Of a stretch of 64,000 bases of DNA, positions 10,401 to 23,600 are shown in pieces. Location of the stretch: assembly GCA_037893225.1 (NCBI GenBank), contig JAZGUH010000484.1, positions 1,612,001-1,676,000 of the forward strand, given 5' to 3'. The notes below the pieces were generated by a model that ran no database searches, was not told the origin of the DNA, and worked only from the letters and a program-made list of their open reading frames with translations. The DNA is from Hippasteria phrygiana (taxonomy: Eukaryota > Echinodermata > Asteroidea > Valvatida > Goniasteridae). How positions within the stretch are numbered: the stretch's first letter is position 1; the number at the start of each line of letters is the position of its first letter. Made by a program: the position numbers and the translations under genes.

Positions 10401-13400
10401 AATGAGGTAAGTGGCTAATTGATCATCAAATGTCATAGGTCATGACCTCTGACATGACATATGGCATCATTGACTGGCAGGTCTGATGTAACTTCAAATA
10501 CAAACCTGGCCGTTAAACTGAAACACCAGTAGCTTATCTATGTAGTTTGAGGTCGTAGGACTCAAAGTCAAATATATATGAATTAGCCTTGTGGTGTTCT
10601 TACATTGCATGTATTCATACAGAATATCATCAATGTATGTTCAAATGAAAAATGTTATTTTTTATTAAAGATTATTTGAGGAAAAATGTAGATTTTTGTG
10701 TGTGTTTGGGCATTTCGGTGGCAGATAGCAGAAGATTGTTGTCTGGGCAGACTGGTGTAAACTATCTCTGTGAATTCATGTACATGAACTTTGCTAGCTT
10801 TTAATACGCATCAACATCCCGTCTACTCCCATTAGAATTATTTTAATTATACCCAGCACTTCCACTCTCTCGCCCTTCCCTCTTCCACCTAATTTTTTCC
10901 TTTTGTACGTATACTTCAGAGACAGTTAAGCAGAATTGCCTAGCACTGGAAATAAATAAAATGGATGAAAATAAGTTAACTCCTACATTTTGTACCTCTG
11001 ATGAAGACCCAGTAGGGCTGGAAATTCAGCTTTAACATTTCCCAGTGACTACTGCTTTTACATTTCAGAGATGTTGTTGAGAAGATTTTCTTACTGGCCT
11101 CCCTTTTCCAAATTCCCAAATCTGCAAATAATAGTAACATAATGCAGACGGGGAATAAATTGCTCACTCGTGCCCTTGCCCCCCCCCCCCTTAATATCGT
11201 CGGGCACGAGACCAATTCTATATCTCTTATCATATGGGCGTGCCCTTCCTCAGCATAACTGTTGTCACATTAGATGAAATTAGCTGGTATACATGACTCA
11301 CACCAGCTTCGACTCCCTCTTCACAGCTTGCTGGTGTGGGGGATATGTACATGTGTAGGGTCGTTATGTTTAATACTCAAGGCATGAATTTCGTACAAAT
11401 ATTCTCACTAGATTACGGGGCTAGTAGTACAAGGGATCCTCTCGCTCAGCGTCATTTTTGAGTGTCAATCCAGATTAACTTGGGACATTCTGAGCTGGTG
11501 TGCTGTTGACTATATTTTCCTATTGGAGTCGCGCCTTATTTATTAATTGAAAATTTGTCAAACAAATGAAAATAAACAAGGCTGGCTTCATTTTAATTAG
11601 TGTGAAATGTAATATTCACTTTAAAGGTAGTGTACATGTACATGATTGCAATTTTCAGAAATGGGCGGATTTTGGGTTAGTATTTTATAGGAAATATTGT
11701 TCCACTGACCTGTTCAAAGTTTTGCGTTGTTGGATGGCGAAAAAAACGAGAGAAAAGCGGTGCTCGTTTTCAACCATCGGGCGGATGATAGCCTTTACTC
11801 AAGGCGTGCGTGACTACCTGGACGTGTGACGCGCCCAGAATGCCAGCATGTCCGGGGCGCGCCACTCATCCGGGTAGCCACGCACGCCTTGACTAAAGGC
11901 TACAGGGCAGTTTTCGCTCATAAGTATGAAATGAGAAACTGAGTAAAAACAGAATAAAATAATAAACAAATAAATACATGTTTAATGAATCATACAGGTC
12001 TAGAAAAGTCAGCATGCATTGTATAAGTGAACCAAGAATATTAGGCTTATCGATAATAATAAGTTAACAAAGCAGCAATATGGTGGCATGGGCTGAAGCC
12101 AATGGGCTTATATTGCCATGCCAGGACAACACAAACAAAAACAAAACATGAATGGACAAACAAGAGACAAAGACAAATACAGAGTATATAATGAAATGAA
12201 GTTTGCCTGACTAGCTTAGAACGGAAAAAACAAGGGCAGAGAAAAAAGGCTGCGGACGAAAGGAGGAAAATTAGCATGGTAGCGAGATAAGAGCTATGCT
12301 CTCTGTAACGGGAAATCAGCTCCGCTTTAACCCATTGAGCACGGTATTTTTCGGGAGACGTCGGGATGTTGCGGCGGCTCTGGCAGCCAAGCGAAATGGC
12401 CACAATGTGTTTGTGAAGTCAAGCATGACATAAATGTACACAATAATCCAACAAAGGATTGAAACTGCACAAACAGCGGCCAATGGCGTCATCCAGCCTG
12501 GTGGCACTGGTTTTTTTTGCGCCATATGGCGTCTTCTGTACACAAAGGGTTAAAGGTGTTCTTAAAGGGTTATTGTGGTTTTTTTGAGGAAATATTGTGT
12601 TTCATGACTTTAATGTACTTCGGATGTCTATGTGCTGGCAGTAAAGCGTACAGGCTTCCACTAGGGCTGAGTCGATTCAATATTTGAATATTAAAATTTT
12701 CATTCAATCAAATATTCAGATATTCAATATTTTGGAAGTCAACAAAACTTTTGTAATAGCGGTCATAATGGTGCAGAAAACTGCAGATTATAGTCGTTTT
12801 AATATGTAGCTCCTCGCGTTTTGACAGCCATTAGAAGTAGGCATGATTAAATCAGGGTTTCAGCTCTCACTAAAATAAGAAATACCTTTTGTCCTGATGA
12901 GAAATGTTTCCCTAATGCGAAGTATGTGTAGATGCAGATGTTAAAAAATAAAATCTTTTCTTTTTAATAATGGAACTGCATTACTTTCCACTAAACAAAT
13001 AAATCTTGACAGTTTTTCCCAAGAAAGGTCAGTTTATATTCCGGACAAGAATTCAAAGCAGGTTGTCTCTATTGTGCTCAAACTCTGCAAAGTTGTGTGT
13101 TTTTTTGTAATATCATAGCACTGCTTCCGAATATCAGAGAAACATTGGGCAGGCAGGCGAGAAAATTGATTGATTCCACGGCTGTTTATGAAGCAATCGT
13201 TGTATCAATGTTTATGTCTGTGGGAAGCAGTTTTAATTGGCTGTACATTTGTCAGTTTCCTGCTGCTGATTCTAAGAGGTTTTCCCGCTCTTTTTTTTTT
13301 TAACAGATCGACAGATTGAAGGAAATAAAGAGTGGTTTTCGGCAGACACTGTGGCGCATAATGCTAACAGAGTTTAACTAGGCAGAGCTCTTTTGGTGCG

Positions 13401-14660
13401 ATGATGAAGCTATATCAGTCTGTCGTATACGTAGTGAGCTTTCTGTGTTCTTAAAGGGTAATGCATCAACAGGGAAGGGATTCTGGATGTTGTGGAATGC
13501 CCCCCAAAAGAGTTCTTACTAAGGGAGTGTTTATTTCAGTTCAGTTTATTTTCCATCTACTTGATTCAATTTAACAAGGAGAAAAGTAGAAATGATGATA
13601 ATTAGGAATAAGTGGTGGAAGTCTCCCAAAGCATGCTTGTACAAATAAGACCCTAGCAATTGCATACTTCGTACAAATTCAGAAAATGTTACATTTTTTA
13701 ACATGAAGTTTTGCAGAATGTCATTGTATCTAATAGAACTTTGTTTCTTTCTGTCTCAGTTTGTCACTCCATTATTCTATCCCTGTCTCTCCTTATGTCT
13801 GTTTGTTTGTCTTTCTGTTAGTTGTCGTGCTAGAGCTTTTTTTCCTGCAAGATCTGGCTGGGAGTGGCCAGGCAGTTTTTCAATCAGTGCTGAGTTTGGA
13901 GAGGCAGTTTCTGAATCCTAGATCAAACTCTACATCCCTTCAAGGGTTCACCTTAAGACAGTTAGCATCCAGGTTTTTTTTTTACTTTTTTTTTTTTTTC
14001 TCCCATTGGTTGACCTCGGAGGTCATCCAGGCACTCGCCCCATCAATCTCTCTAAAAAAAAAAAACTCAATTTCCTGCCGTCTTCCTCCCTCGGCCCCAC
14101 TGTGTCCTCGGCCCTGCTGACTCCCCCACTCCTATTGGGGGAAGCAGACTGTTTCAAGTCTTTCCGTGGGTGATGTTCTCTACAACGATGGATCAGGAAG
14201 GGGGCGGGGGAGATGAGAGATGAAAGAGGAGGGCAGAGGCCCAAAAAGGAAGGGGTGATCTGTATCCACACACTGCTTCCAGATTCGTTGTGATGCTCGT
14301 GGAAGCCGGGTGGGTCCCCCCCGGTAGCTTCTTCTCATTAAGGGCTAATCTTGGCCGAGGGAGGTGCGGTGACTTAGTCAAACAGCTGTCTTCTTCTTGT
14401 CATCCCTGGCCCGTTTTACAGCATCGACCGCAGCAACCACATTTCATGTGTGTTTGTAAATATTCATTTGAGGGTTAGAAGTCAGCTGTTAGTGGGGTGG
14501 GGGGGGGAGAGATGAAGTGAGGGAGTCTGAGAGTCTGAGAAGTAGAGGTTTATGTTGGGAGGTGAAATACTTCAGCAATTAAATTGATTACTTTGTAGTG
14601 CTTAATTTAAAAAGGAATTATTATTATTATTTGTTGTTTTTTCAGATTTAGAAAGTCCAT

Positions 14661-14698
<38 letters not shown>

Positions 14699-17600
14699 GG
14701 GGGGGGGGGGGGTGCTACTACACAACTTAAGTATAATTTTCAAATCTACCTTAGTGTTTGTGGCAGATGCCCTTGTCAGCTTGATCCATTTTTTTCCCCT
14801 TCGATCGAATAAATCACAAATATTTCCAAAAGTAAAATATTTGTATAGCAAAGTTGTGAAATCATTTTTAGCTCACATAAACAAAAACATTTTTTTATAT
14901 ATATATATATATAAATAGAGAATATGTGAACACAATAGTGTTATGTGAAGGAGCCAAGCACAATTTCTTCTGTATTGATAAATTGGTTTGTTTTTTTTCC
15001 AAACTGAAAAAAAAAAAACTGGCAGTAGTGGGATTTGAACCTGCGACCTCTGGAATATCATACCGGCTGTCTACCAACTGAGCTATCTTGCCCTATGTTG
15101 GCGCTCTCCCAAATTGTCAGTATCTTTGTTCGGGTGGGCGTTAGTCAGAAGTCATAAACACATAATGCTGTATACAATTTCTTGTTTGATGAGGCTGTAT
15201 TTTTTAACCCATAAATACATGTACATATACCTTAGGGAACCATAGAGGGTTATATCAATGCTCCACTGCACATTTTTAGCTTGTTACGAGCAGGCAGAAG
15301 TTCTTGGTATCCCCCCCCCCCCTCCCCCCCCCCCCCCTTCTTAACCCTCAGCGATGATAGAGGGGCTGTCCCATGCACCATGGACTAGCTCTGCAACGGT
15401 CCGTGGAGTATTGTCAAATATCCGATGATCAGTCAGTCGAAGCCAATCGGTTCCTCTGTCTTTCCTGACTTCTTAGAGGGCAGGAGGAGGGGATCAAGTT
15501 AGATCTGGGTGGTGACCATAAGATGAAAATCTGATAGGAAATTCAATTTTGGTCGGGCTGCCATAACACCCAAACGCTCGGAAGGGGGACATTTAACAAG
15601 TACTATATGGTGTCTTTGTTGAGCTCTGCACGTCCCAATCTGAATTTGCAACCAGATCATCTAGAACCATTTTTTCCCTCTTTCTATCTCATTCTCTCTC
15701 TTTCAGACAATGCGGAAACTCCCACTTGTGGCATTGGTCCATTTTTGTTTTAGTTCGCAAAAGAGATTTCTTCTCATGATGCTCTTCAAAGTGAGCTACA
15801 TGTATCAGGAGCAATGATATAAAGTGATGGGATTTGATCGCCCACTAAAAATACTGATCTATTCTTAGTAATATTAATATTAATAATATTAGTTAAAGAC
15901 TTGGCCCATTTCAGATGTTCTGAGATGCATTGTCATGCCCATAAGACAAATTATGAGGAATGGTGTTCAGTAATTTATTTTGGCTTGCCTAATTTTATTT
16001 TTATTTTTTTTTTTTGGCATTGGGCATAACCCTCCAGGGGCATGTTTGCTAGAAACCCTGCCAGACGCATCAGATTGCATACTTTGTCACATTGACTTGT
16101 CTGGAGAGTCCAGCAAAGTGGAGCTGTCACCACAGATGCACTGCGCTGCTTCAGGCAGGGTTAGGGTTAAAGTTAGACATTGGATTGCGTAGACCTTTTT
16201 TCCCATGCCAGACTGGACTGCTTTGGAAAGTGAAGTGTTATTTAATAGATAGAGATTTATTCCAAATGGGATGTTCATGGAATTCCTGCATATTAATCTT
16301 AGTGAGAGCATTGGATTGCAACAATTAGTATGCGAATGTGGAATCTTATAAAAACGAGTACTCCCCTCGCCCATTTTGCTGGAAAATATTTACGGTCGGC
16401 GTCAAACCTTTCATAGGCTTTCGTAGTTTGCTCGGTGAATTAAGTCTGTTGTATACAATTTTTTTGCAGATGTCTGGGTGCTGTAGTCCGATACACATTC
16501 ATGATCAGCAGGTCACGTGCTTGCAAAAAGTATGAAAACCTCCAAAAATAATGCTGTTGGGATGAAAAGGTATTCAGTGCATCAAATTTCAACAAATACA
16601 TGTACCTCTCTCATCACCTTGCAGCCTTTTTTCCCATAACTTAAGTCATTTGTTTAAACTTTTGGCTGTAGTGTTCGTCTTGATAAGGTATGTCTAAAAG
16701 AAAAACAAAGAAAGAATTTAAAAAGACATGTTGCTTTCACAAGTGGGTGTGTCAGACACTGCAGCCATGAACTTCTGGGACTTTGCTTTATGACAACCTG
16801 AAAACAGATATTATTAACCTGTTTTCTTGGTGTATAAATTCTGAATATTTTTCCCTGAAAAAAATCCCCACCCTTCTTCAGCGACAAGCAGAGATCAAGG
16901 CTTAAACTATTCATCCTGTTTGGCAAATTGCACAGAAGCACTTTCCTGTCCCGCATCCGCCCAGAAAATTGGTCGGAATCAGTCTTGGAAAAAGTGCAGA
17001 TAGCTCCCTCTTTCTTTTCTTATCTTCTTCTCTCTACTCCTTCATGAGGGCTCCCCCCCCCCCTACAAAAATTAACGAGGGTATTAAAAAAGGAAGAGGG
17101 TATTTGACCAGGTTTGGTCCCCACTTCGCTCACGCTAGGATGTTGTGGCTAGACAACCTGAACCTGCAGTTCACACGGGCAGGGCCCGGACAGGGGAAAA
17201 ACATATTGAGATTGGTGAGCTCTTTTATTGGTTGCCTCCTCTCCGCAACTCCTTTTAGCAACATACTGATTGGACATCGCCCCTGTGCCTGACCTACTTA
17301 CACTGTGACTTTGTCTCTCTCCGTTGCGGTCAATCACAACCGTGGTGTTTTTAGTGTGAAACAATTCTTTGGATCGGAAAAGTTTGTCGGTGTTTATGTG
17401 CAGCTTGTGGGAAGTTTTGAGTGCATATTACACATGGACACTGATGAATAATGTCAGAAATTGGACTCTGATCTTGTACTCCTCTTTCCCATCGCGATTC
17501 TTGTCTGTGGTGCCCTGATCGCGTGCTGCCTGTTTTGATAGGAAAAGTCACTCAGGATATGGAGCTCCGAGCCCTCGCTTGGATCACAACAAGTGGTATT

Positions 17601-20600
17601 AATCAGTTAAGCACGAACCGAATTTCAGAGTAAATTTAATTTATGGCTTAGGTGTTCAGATTCTGGTCTTACATTAAATCCCCCTATCGTCCAATGAAGT
17701 GAGTAACGTGAGTCACTGACTATCTGTCAGTTCAGCTATTCGGGTTTCAATGTTTGTTGAACAGATGTGCCGCTCTTTCATGAGTGAAATTTAGAGATAA
17801 CAGATTTTAAGCAATTGCTTCAGTAAGAGAGAAAATTTTTCGGTCTGTGGGTGGGTAGGCGGAGTTTCTTGAAGGGGGAATTGGGGCAGTGAAATTGGAT
17901 TTCCCACTAGAATCCGACTTATGCCAGGGGCAGAATCAAAATTTACATAGGGCTGATTTTGTTGTCATTTTAATTTTTATTTCTAAAATGTTTTTAAGTG
18001 TCTGAGAATATTGTCCGGCTGCAAGAATATGTAAGAAAGACCAAAGGAGGGGCTTGTACAGGAAGGAGGGGATTCCCCCCCCCCCCCCCCCCCCCCGTCA
18101 ACAAAATAATAAACTTTATATAGATCTTTTGAAAATTACAGCCGTAACATTACCAGAATTTTGTAGAAAGATATTTTAACTTTAAAATGAACTTATGACA
18201 CAAATGTATTGAATATGCAGGTTTTTTTTCGTATTCAAATCATGGTCATGGGAGAAAATCTAAACCTTGTCCAGTATTGCCAACTTGGGCGACCAAACTA
18301 GACATTGGGGCAGTCTTTTTGCTTTTTATTCAGTTTGTGGTTGCCCTAGGTGAGTTCAAACACCGCAGGTGTCTTTGGTTACTTATACAAAGACGCAAAT
18401 CTCCGCTGATACTCCCATCACCGAAATAGATCTGTACCAAACCAGCTCCAGCAATCTTCGGTAGTGTTATTGCAAATCTCAGGATGTGAACCATTACTGC
18501 TTTTATTCTTTGAGACCTGTTTTTGCGGCAGGTTTGTCCGTTTCCCTTCCTCGCCACTCTCAAAGATTTTTTCCTCTCTTCGGACACGAAAAACAAAATT
18601 GCTTGACTTTTGGAACGCAACACCTTACCACGCCCATCGGAATTGCGGTGGCCTAAACCAGACTCGGCTTAGCATGGGTGTAGCAGGGGGGGACACTGTT
18701 GGCACGCTGGAACCAATATCCTGATGTGGGATTTTGCCAGCGATGTCGTATTTTCTAATGCAAACCATCGGCGTCTTTAGATCCCCCTGCGAGGGAGTGT
18801 TGCAACAGCCTAGCGTACACATTTATGCAGCACCTGCAACCACCTTAAAGGGTGTTGGTTTCGTTTTTGCTACCGCCGCTGGTGAAGCGGAAAATTGATA
18901 ATTTGTACGTGTCGGTGAGTACGACTCAGTGATTTTGCACGTTGGTGGCCCCGCCTGGGGGTGAAAAGGGGTTAAGTCACTCAGTCGGTGATGGAGTTGC
19001 TTCAGACGGCTCTACCTGCGGCTTAAACAGCCAATCAGAAGGTAGTTTCATGACATCATGGCTTGAAATATGACCGCTCATGTTTATTGAGAATAGCCAA
19101 GAGTACTCTTTCCAGTAACCCACGTTAATTTTCTCTGGACATCCTTAACTTGTTTGCAGTTTGTCAGCTGTGTTTTTATAAAATAGAAAACACTGTCTGA
19201 AAAAGAAGTTTGAGAATCGGCTGAACACCAAATTACTGCAATGCGGAACAGAAACTCCTGGGCTTTTCTCCACCTGGAATAACTAGTTATCAAGAGGGAC
19301 TTTAAATTAAGTGATACATGCCCTATAATATTGTCTAGCACTTGTTTCAGCATGAATCAGTTGTATTGTGGTTTAACTAATTCCAATCCTGCTCACCAAA
19401 TCGGAAAGGGACATTAAGTCATTGGCACAGAAATCAAAACTGCGTTCTCTAACGGGGAGCAGGAACAAAAATTTGGCCTGATTTGTATACTGGGCAATCC
19501 AGCACAAGAGAGGTGTGGCAAGTCTGTCAAAAGGCCCCCTAAAGCCAGCTGTGTTTATTGGCTGTCTCAACAAGTTGGAGAAATTATTTGCTTCCTCGAG
19601 ACTGGCGAGCACCAACTACCGGAAACAAAAATCTGTCAATCAATTGGATATTTGTTGGGGGGGGGGGGGGAACCTGTGTGAATGTACCGTGGTCAACCTA
19701 AGGGAATGCAACCACAGGTTTTAACGGAATGGTTGCAAATTACAAGCTAAATTTGACCTTCCTGTTAGACATGTACATGAACTTGTGGAGGAACTGTGTT
19801 ATCACGATATAGACTATTAGAAACCGCCCAGGAACCTCTGAATATGGGAGTGCCCAGACAAGTTAAAAACCATCCTTCATGGATAAACACGACCCGATAT
19901 CTCATGGGGCTTTCAGGTTTGTTTTTTAAGAATTACCTTAACTGATGGATATTTTTTGTATGCAAGTTTAGCCCTGGACAAAGCTAAAAGTCACCTGAGG
20001 TACGGAGCTTTAAAAAGAAAAAGAATCAAAGATGCAAGATGTAGGAGTTAAGGTTCCTCTTGAAGAGTAGCAGCTGATTTTGTTTTCTTTCTCTGGAAAT
20101 GTTGAACATACATGAGTGGCACTTTTTGGAATGCTTGGGAAGTGTGTGATGATTTTTCTGATCTTTGTGATAGATTGATCTCACCATGGTAAAATTCTGC
20201 AACGATAATTATCAGCTTACAAATAGGTTCCAGTATGAACAGATGTTTGTCGATTGTCATAATGTATCAAAGGTACAATTGTTCTTGACCACACTAAAAA
20301 TCTTGAGACCTAATTAACCGTGATTGCTGGATTTGTACTGCTGGTCTGTATTGGTTTCCAAGGAGTATGAAACATCTTTATGTGGAATTGTTTCATTGAG
20401 AAAAACTATGATTACAACCAACTGCAACATTACAATCTTGCATCCAATTTTTGTAAAAATCTGTCCCAGCCAGTGTTGGTTCAATACCCTTTTCCATCCT
20501 TCCAATGCCATCATTTTGTTGAACATTCTGGATGTACTATTTGATTTCCTCTCTCCCCTCAACTGAAACTTTCCAGTCCCTTATATTTTGACAAGTTCAG

Positions 20601-23600
20601 TGTTATCCGTTTAACATACGAAAAATCTAACCTGACCCCCCTCCCCCTCCCCAAGGCCTTTTATATTATTAGAAACGCCCTCTCAGTGCCCTCAGGAAGG
20701 GCGTATCATTTGAGGGATTAAAATCAGAAAATGAAACCTTGTCATGAAGATTTGATGGCTCTGAGCCCCCTCTCCCCCCCCCCCCCCCTCCTTATCTGTA
20801 CCGAACACAACAGCTTCCGTTTCAACCTGTTCGCCATCATGATCAGACTAATAGATAAAGTGGATCAGTCCTAGATCCCGGCTGGCAGGACAACAGTCCT
20901 TGCAGCATTCAAGCGGTATCATGAGCCAAGAGCATGACCTAAGTCCATCTTCCTGATTTTTATAAGCAGGTGGCATTTAAAACAAGGTGCCCGATATTTC
21001 AATTTGCCCCTTGCATATACTCAAAGTGACATTAATTAGCCTCGTTATGTTCATTTTCTTTACTGCATCTGACCTGTGTGGACAATGCCAGCAAAGTTGC
21101 TTGATCTTAGTTTTCCAAAGAGCTAACCATTATTGAAATTGAAAAGAGATGGTTGTGTATGTAATTAGGAATGTTAACATCTTCATCTGTTAGACACGTA
21201 ATTCAAAACTTCCTTCTTTCAAGTTGACATCAGAAAGTACAGAAACCTAGTTCACTGGTTAATTTCGAAGGTCACTGTTCTGGCAAGATGTGCTTTATTT
21301 CTGAGATCTGTTGACTTTCTTGTGCCTGTAGCATCTGTGCTAAATTCTGTAATTATTGGAAATGATTAAACCAATATCAGTCCTCCAGTTTAGGGTGTTT
21401 GAGCATGAAACTCGGCTTTTATACCTGTTCCCACCTTACAATGTAGCTGTACTTAGATGTAGAACAAAAAGCTATGCCAGTAGCCTTTCCCCTCGTTCTG
21501 TATTTCTATGGAATTCTTTGCCTGGTGCATGTTTCCCTTCACCTAATGATCTTTCCTGCTTTAGGAAGAATCTGAATTCTACCCCTTGCATATTTGATTT
21601 TTTAAAGTTTTTTTTAGCTTTGTACCTTGAGTGGCTTTTTCAGCCTTGTTCGGGGTGAACTTGCAGTACAAAATATAGCTACCAAAAATAAAATAAAAAT
21701 TGAAATGCAACCTTTTGCTGCTTCCACATTTCTTACAAAGACAGTGCGGCAAGAAAACCGTCCGTGCAGTTTCTATTTTTGGCTGTTCCAAACTCTAGGT
21801 AGCAACCCACCTTTTTTTTATCCCTGTGTCCAGGATCTGTTGTCATGGATGATCATGCCCCATTAATAGCTGTTCTTTTCCTGTGAATCACAGATAACAT
21901 TTTTCCCATTTTATTTTGGTTTTCTTTTTATTCAGATTTTTTTTTCCCCCCTTGTCCCAACTTTTAATTAAAAGGATACAGGCCCGCCCGAAGTTAATTT
22001 GTGGACGCACCACAAACTGCCATGAATAATCCCCTTGTCTTTTATGTGATTATCTGGCCGAGTTATCTGTGACAATCTTAATGGAAGAGAAACACCCAGC
22101 TTGGCAGACTGTAATCCGTGTTGGAAATCAATGTGTTGGTCGGTGTGTTGTTTCCTCCAATTTGGATCCTAAACGGTGCCATGCAGAGGGGCACGACCCC
22201 TTCCCCCCCCCCCCCCCCCCCCCCCCCCCACCTCCGGTCCCCCGTGACCAATTTCATGTAATCCGTAATGGTTGGCCAAAAAATCACCGCTAACTAAACT
22301 ACTAAAGTCTGCAATAACGGTTAACGTATTTTACCGGTTAGCAAGTACATGTAAATTTTGCTTGTGTGCATGCATACATCCCATAATAAGGATTCCGCGC
22401 TTACAGGGTTAGCATATACTTTCTTGACGCATATACAGAATTTGACGCAGTATGGATTCTGTGAAGTTGGGCCCTGGCCTGCAACGTGCTTATACTGTTC
22501 AATTTCTTTTTACTTAGTAGCTGCGTAGCACAAAATTTTGCCAACAGCAAGTTGCCCTCATAATGAGCAAAAAGCAGCGTTTGTGGACCTATTTTTGCGT
22601 AGAAGCAAAACATTTCTGTGCCTAGCCGCTCCCAGGAATTGCATTAAAGTTACAAGTGGGTCACATTCCATAAATTGTTTGGTGTCCATTTGTTCATAGT
22701 GACTTGTATAAGATTTCGCAATTCAGGACACATTCTTTAATGCCTTCAATCTCCATGGAGTGATTATGTAAAGCAAAGTACCTGCCAAACAAGTAAAAAT
22801 AGTAAAGCAAGTACAAATAGTGTGAAGTCAATTTTAATGATACTTGATGGGAAATTATACACAGATCAGGTGTAACAGGGACACCAAAAAGTCACACTTT
22901 TCGACCTTAACTTTATGGAATGACCCCTGTGTTTACAACACTGCAGGTGATTTTTGGGGGGACCCTGTACAGTTTGTAAAATACACAATTTCTGCAATAC
23001 CTTAGTTGGGTCCTCATTTTAAGCAAGATCCAAATTTTTGACATTTCCAAATGAAACGGAGTTGTTCAAAAGCCAATGGTCATGTAACGGCTCATATTGG
23101 AGCCACCAGACATGCTGTGACGTCCGGGGACCAGTTGCCATGCCGACCAAATTCCATCACTCTCAGCCTTATTAAGACATTCCTTACATAATTTTCCAAT
23201 CTGCTCACATTTGGTGACTCATTTAAAAAGAACAACACAAAAATGTTTGAGCATGTTGAGCTGAATGCGCCAAGGACTCCCCACTGAAAATATCCCAGTT
23301 GTCAAAGGCGGAGTGATTTTCATAATAGAAGAAACACCAATAGCAAGAGTGGGGAAATTACTGTGGGCCTGGAGGGGCGTTGATTTGCAATTATTGACCA
23401 TAATGGCTCCCCCGGTGGTGCCGACCAATAAATAGTTTGACACATTGAACTTGCCAGGCTGCTGAGAGGTAGCACAGTTAACTGGCCGATTAGCTGTGTG
23501 GCCGGGGCTGGAATTTTCTCTTTTGAGAGAAATGTGATATAGCAAACATTGGATTGTTGGCATTGGGATTATGTTCCTTTGTGCACGGCTGCTGGTTTGG

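Noticed and set aside
13307..13380. Possible exon after a poly(T)/AACAG acceptor, reading IDRLKEIKSGFRQTLW
   Set aside because: No usable donor preserves the phase needed to join exon c, and nothing matches NPM1. Probably a chance acceptor.
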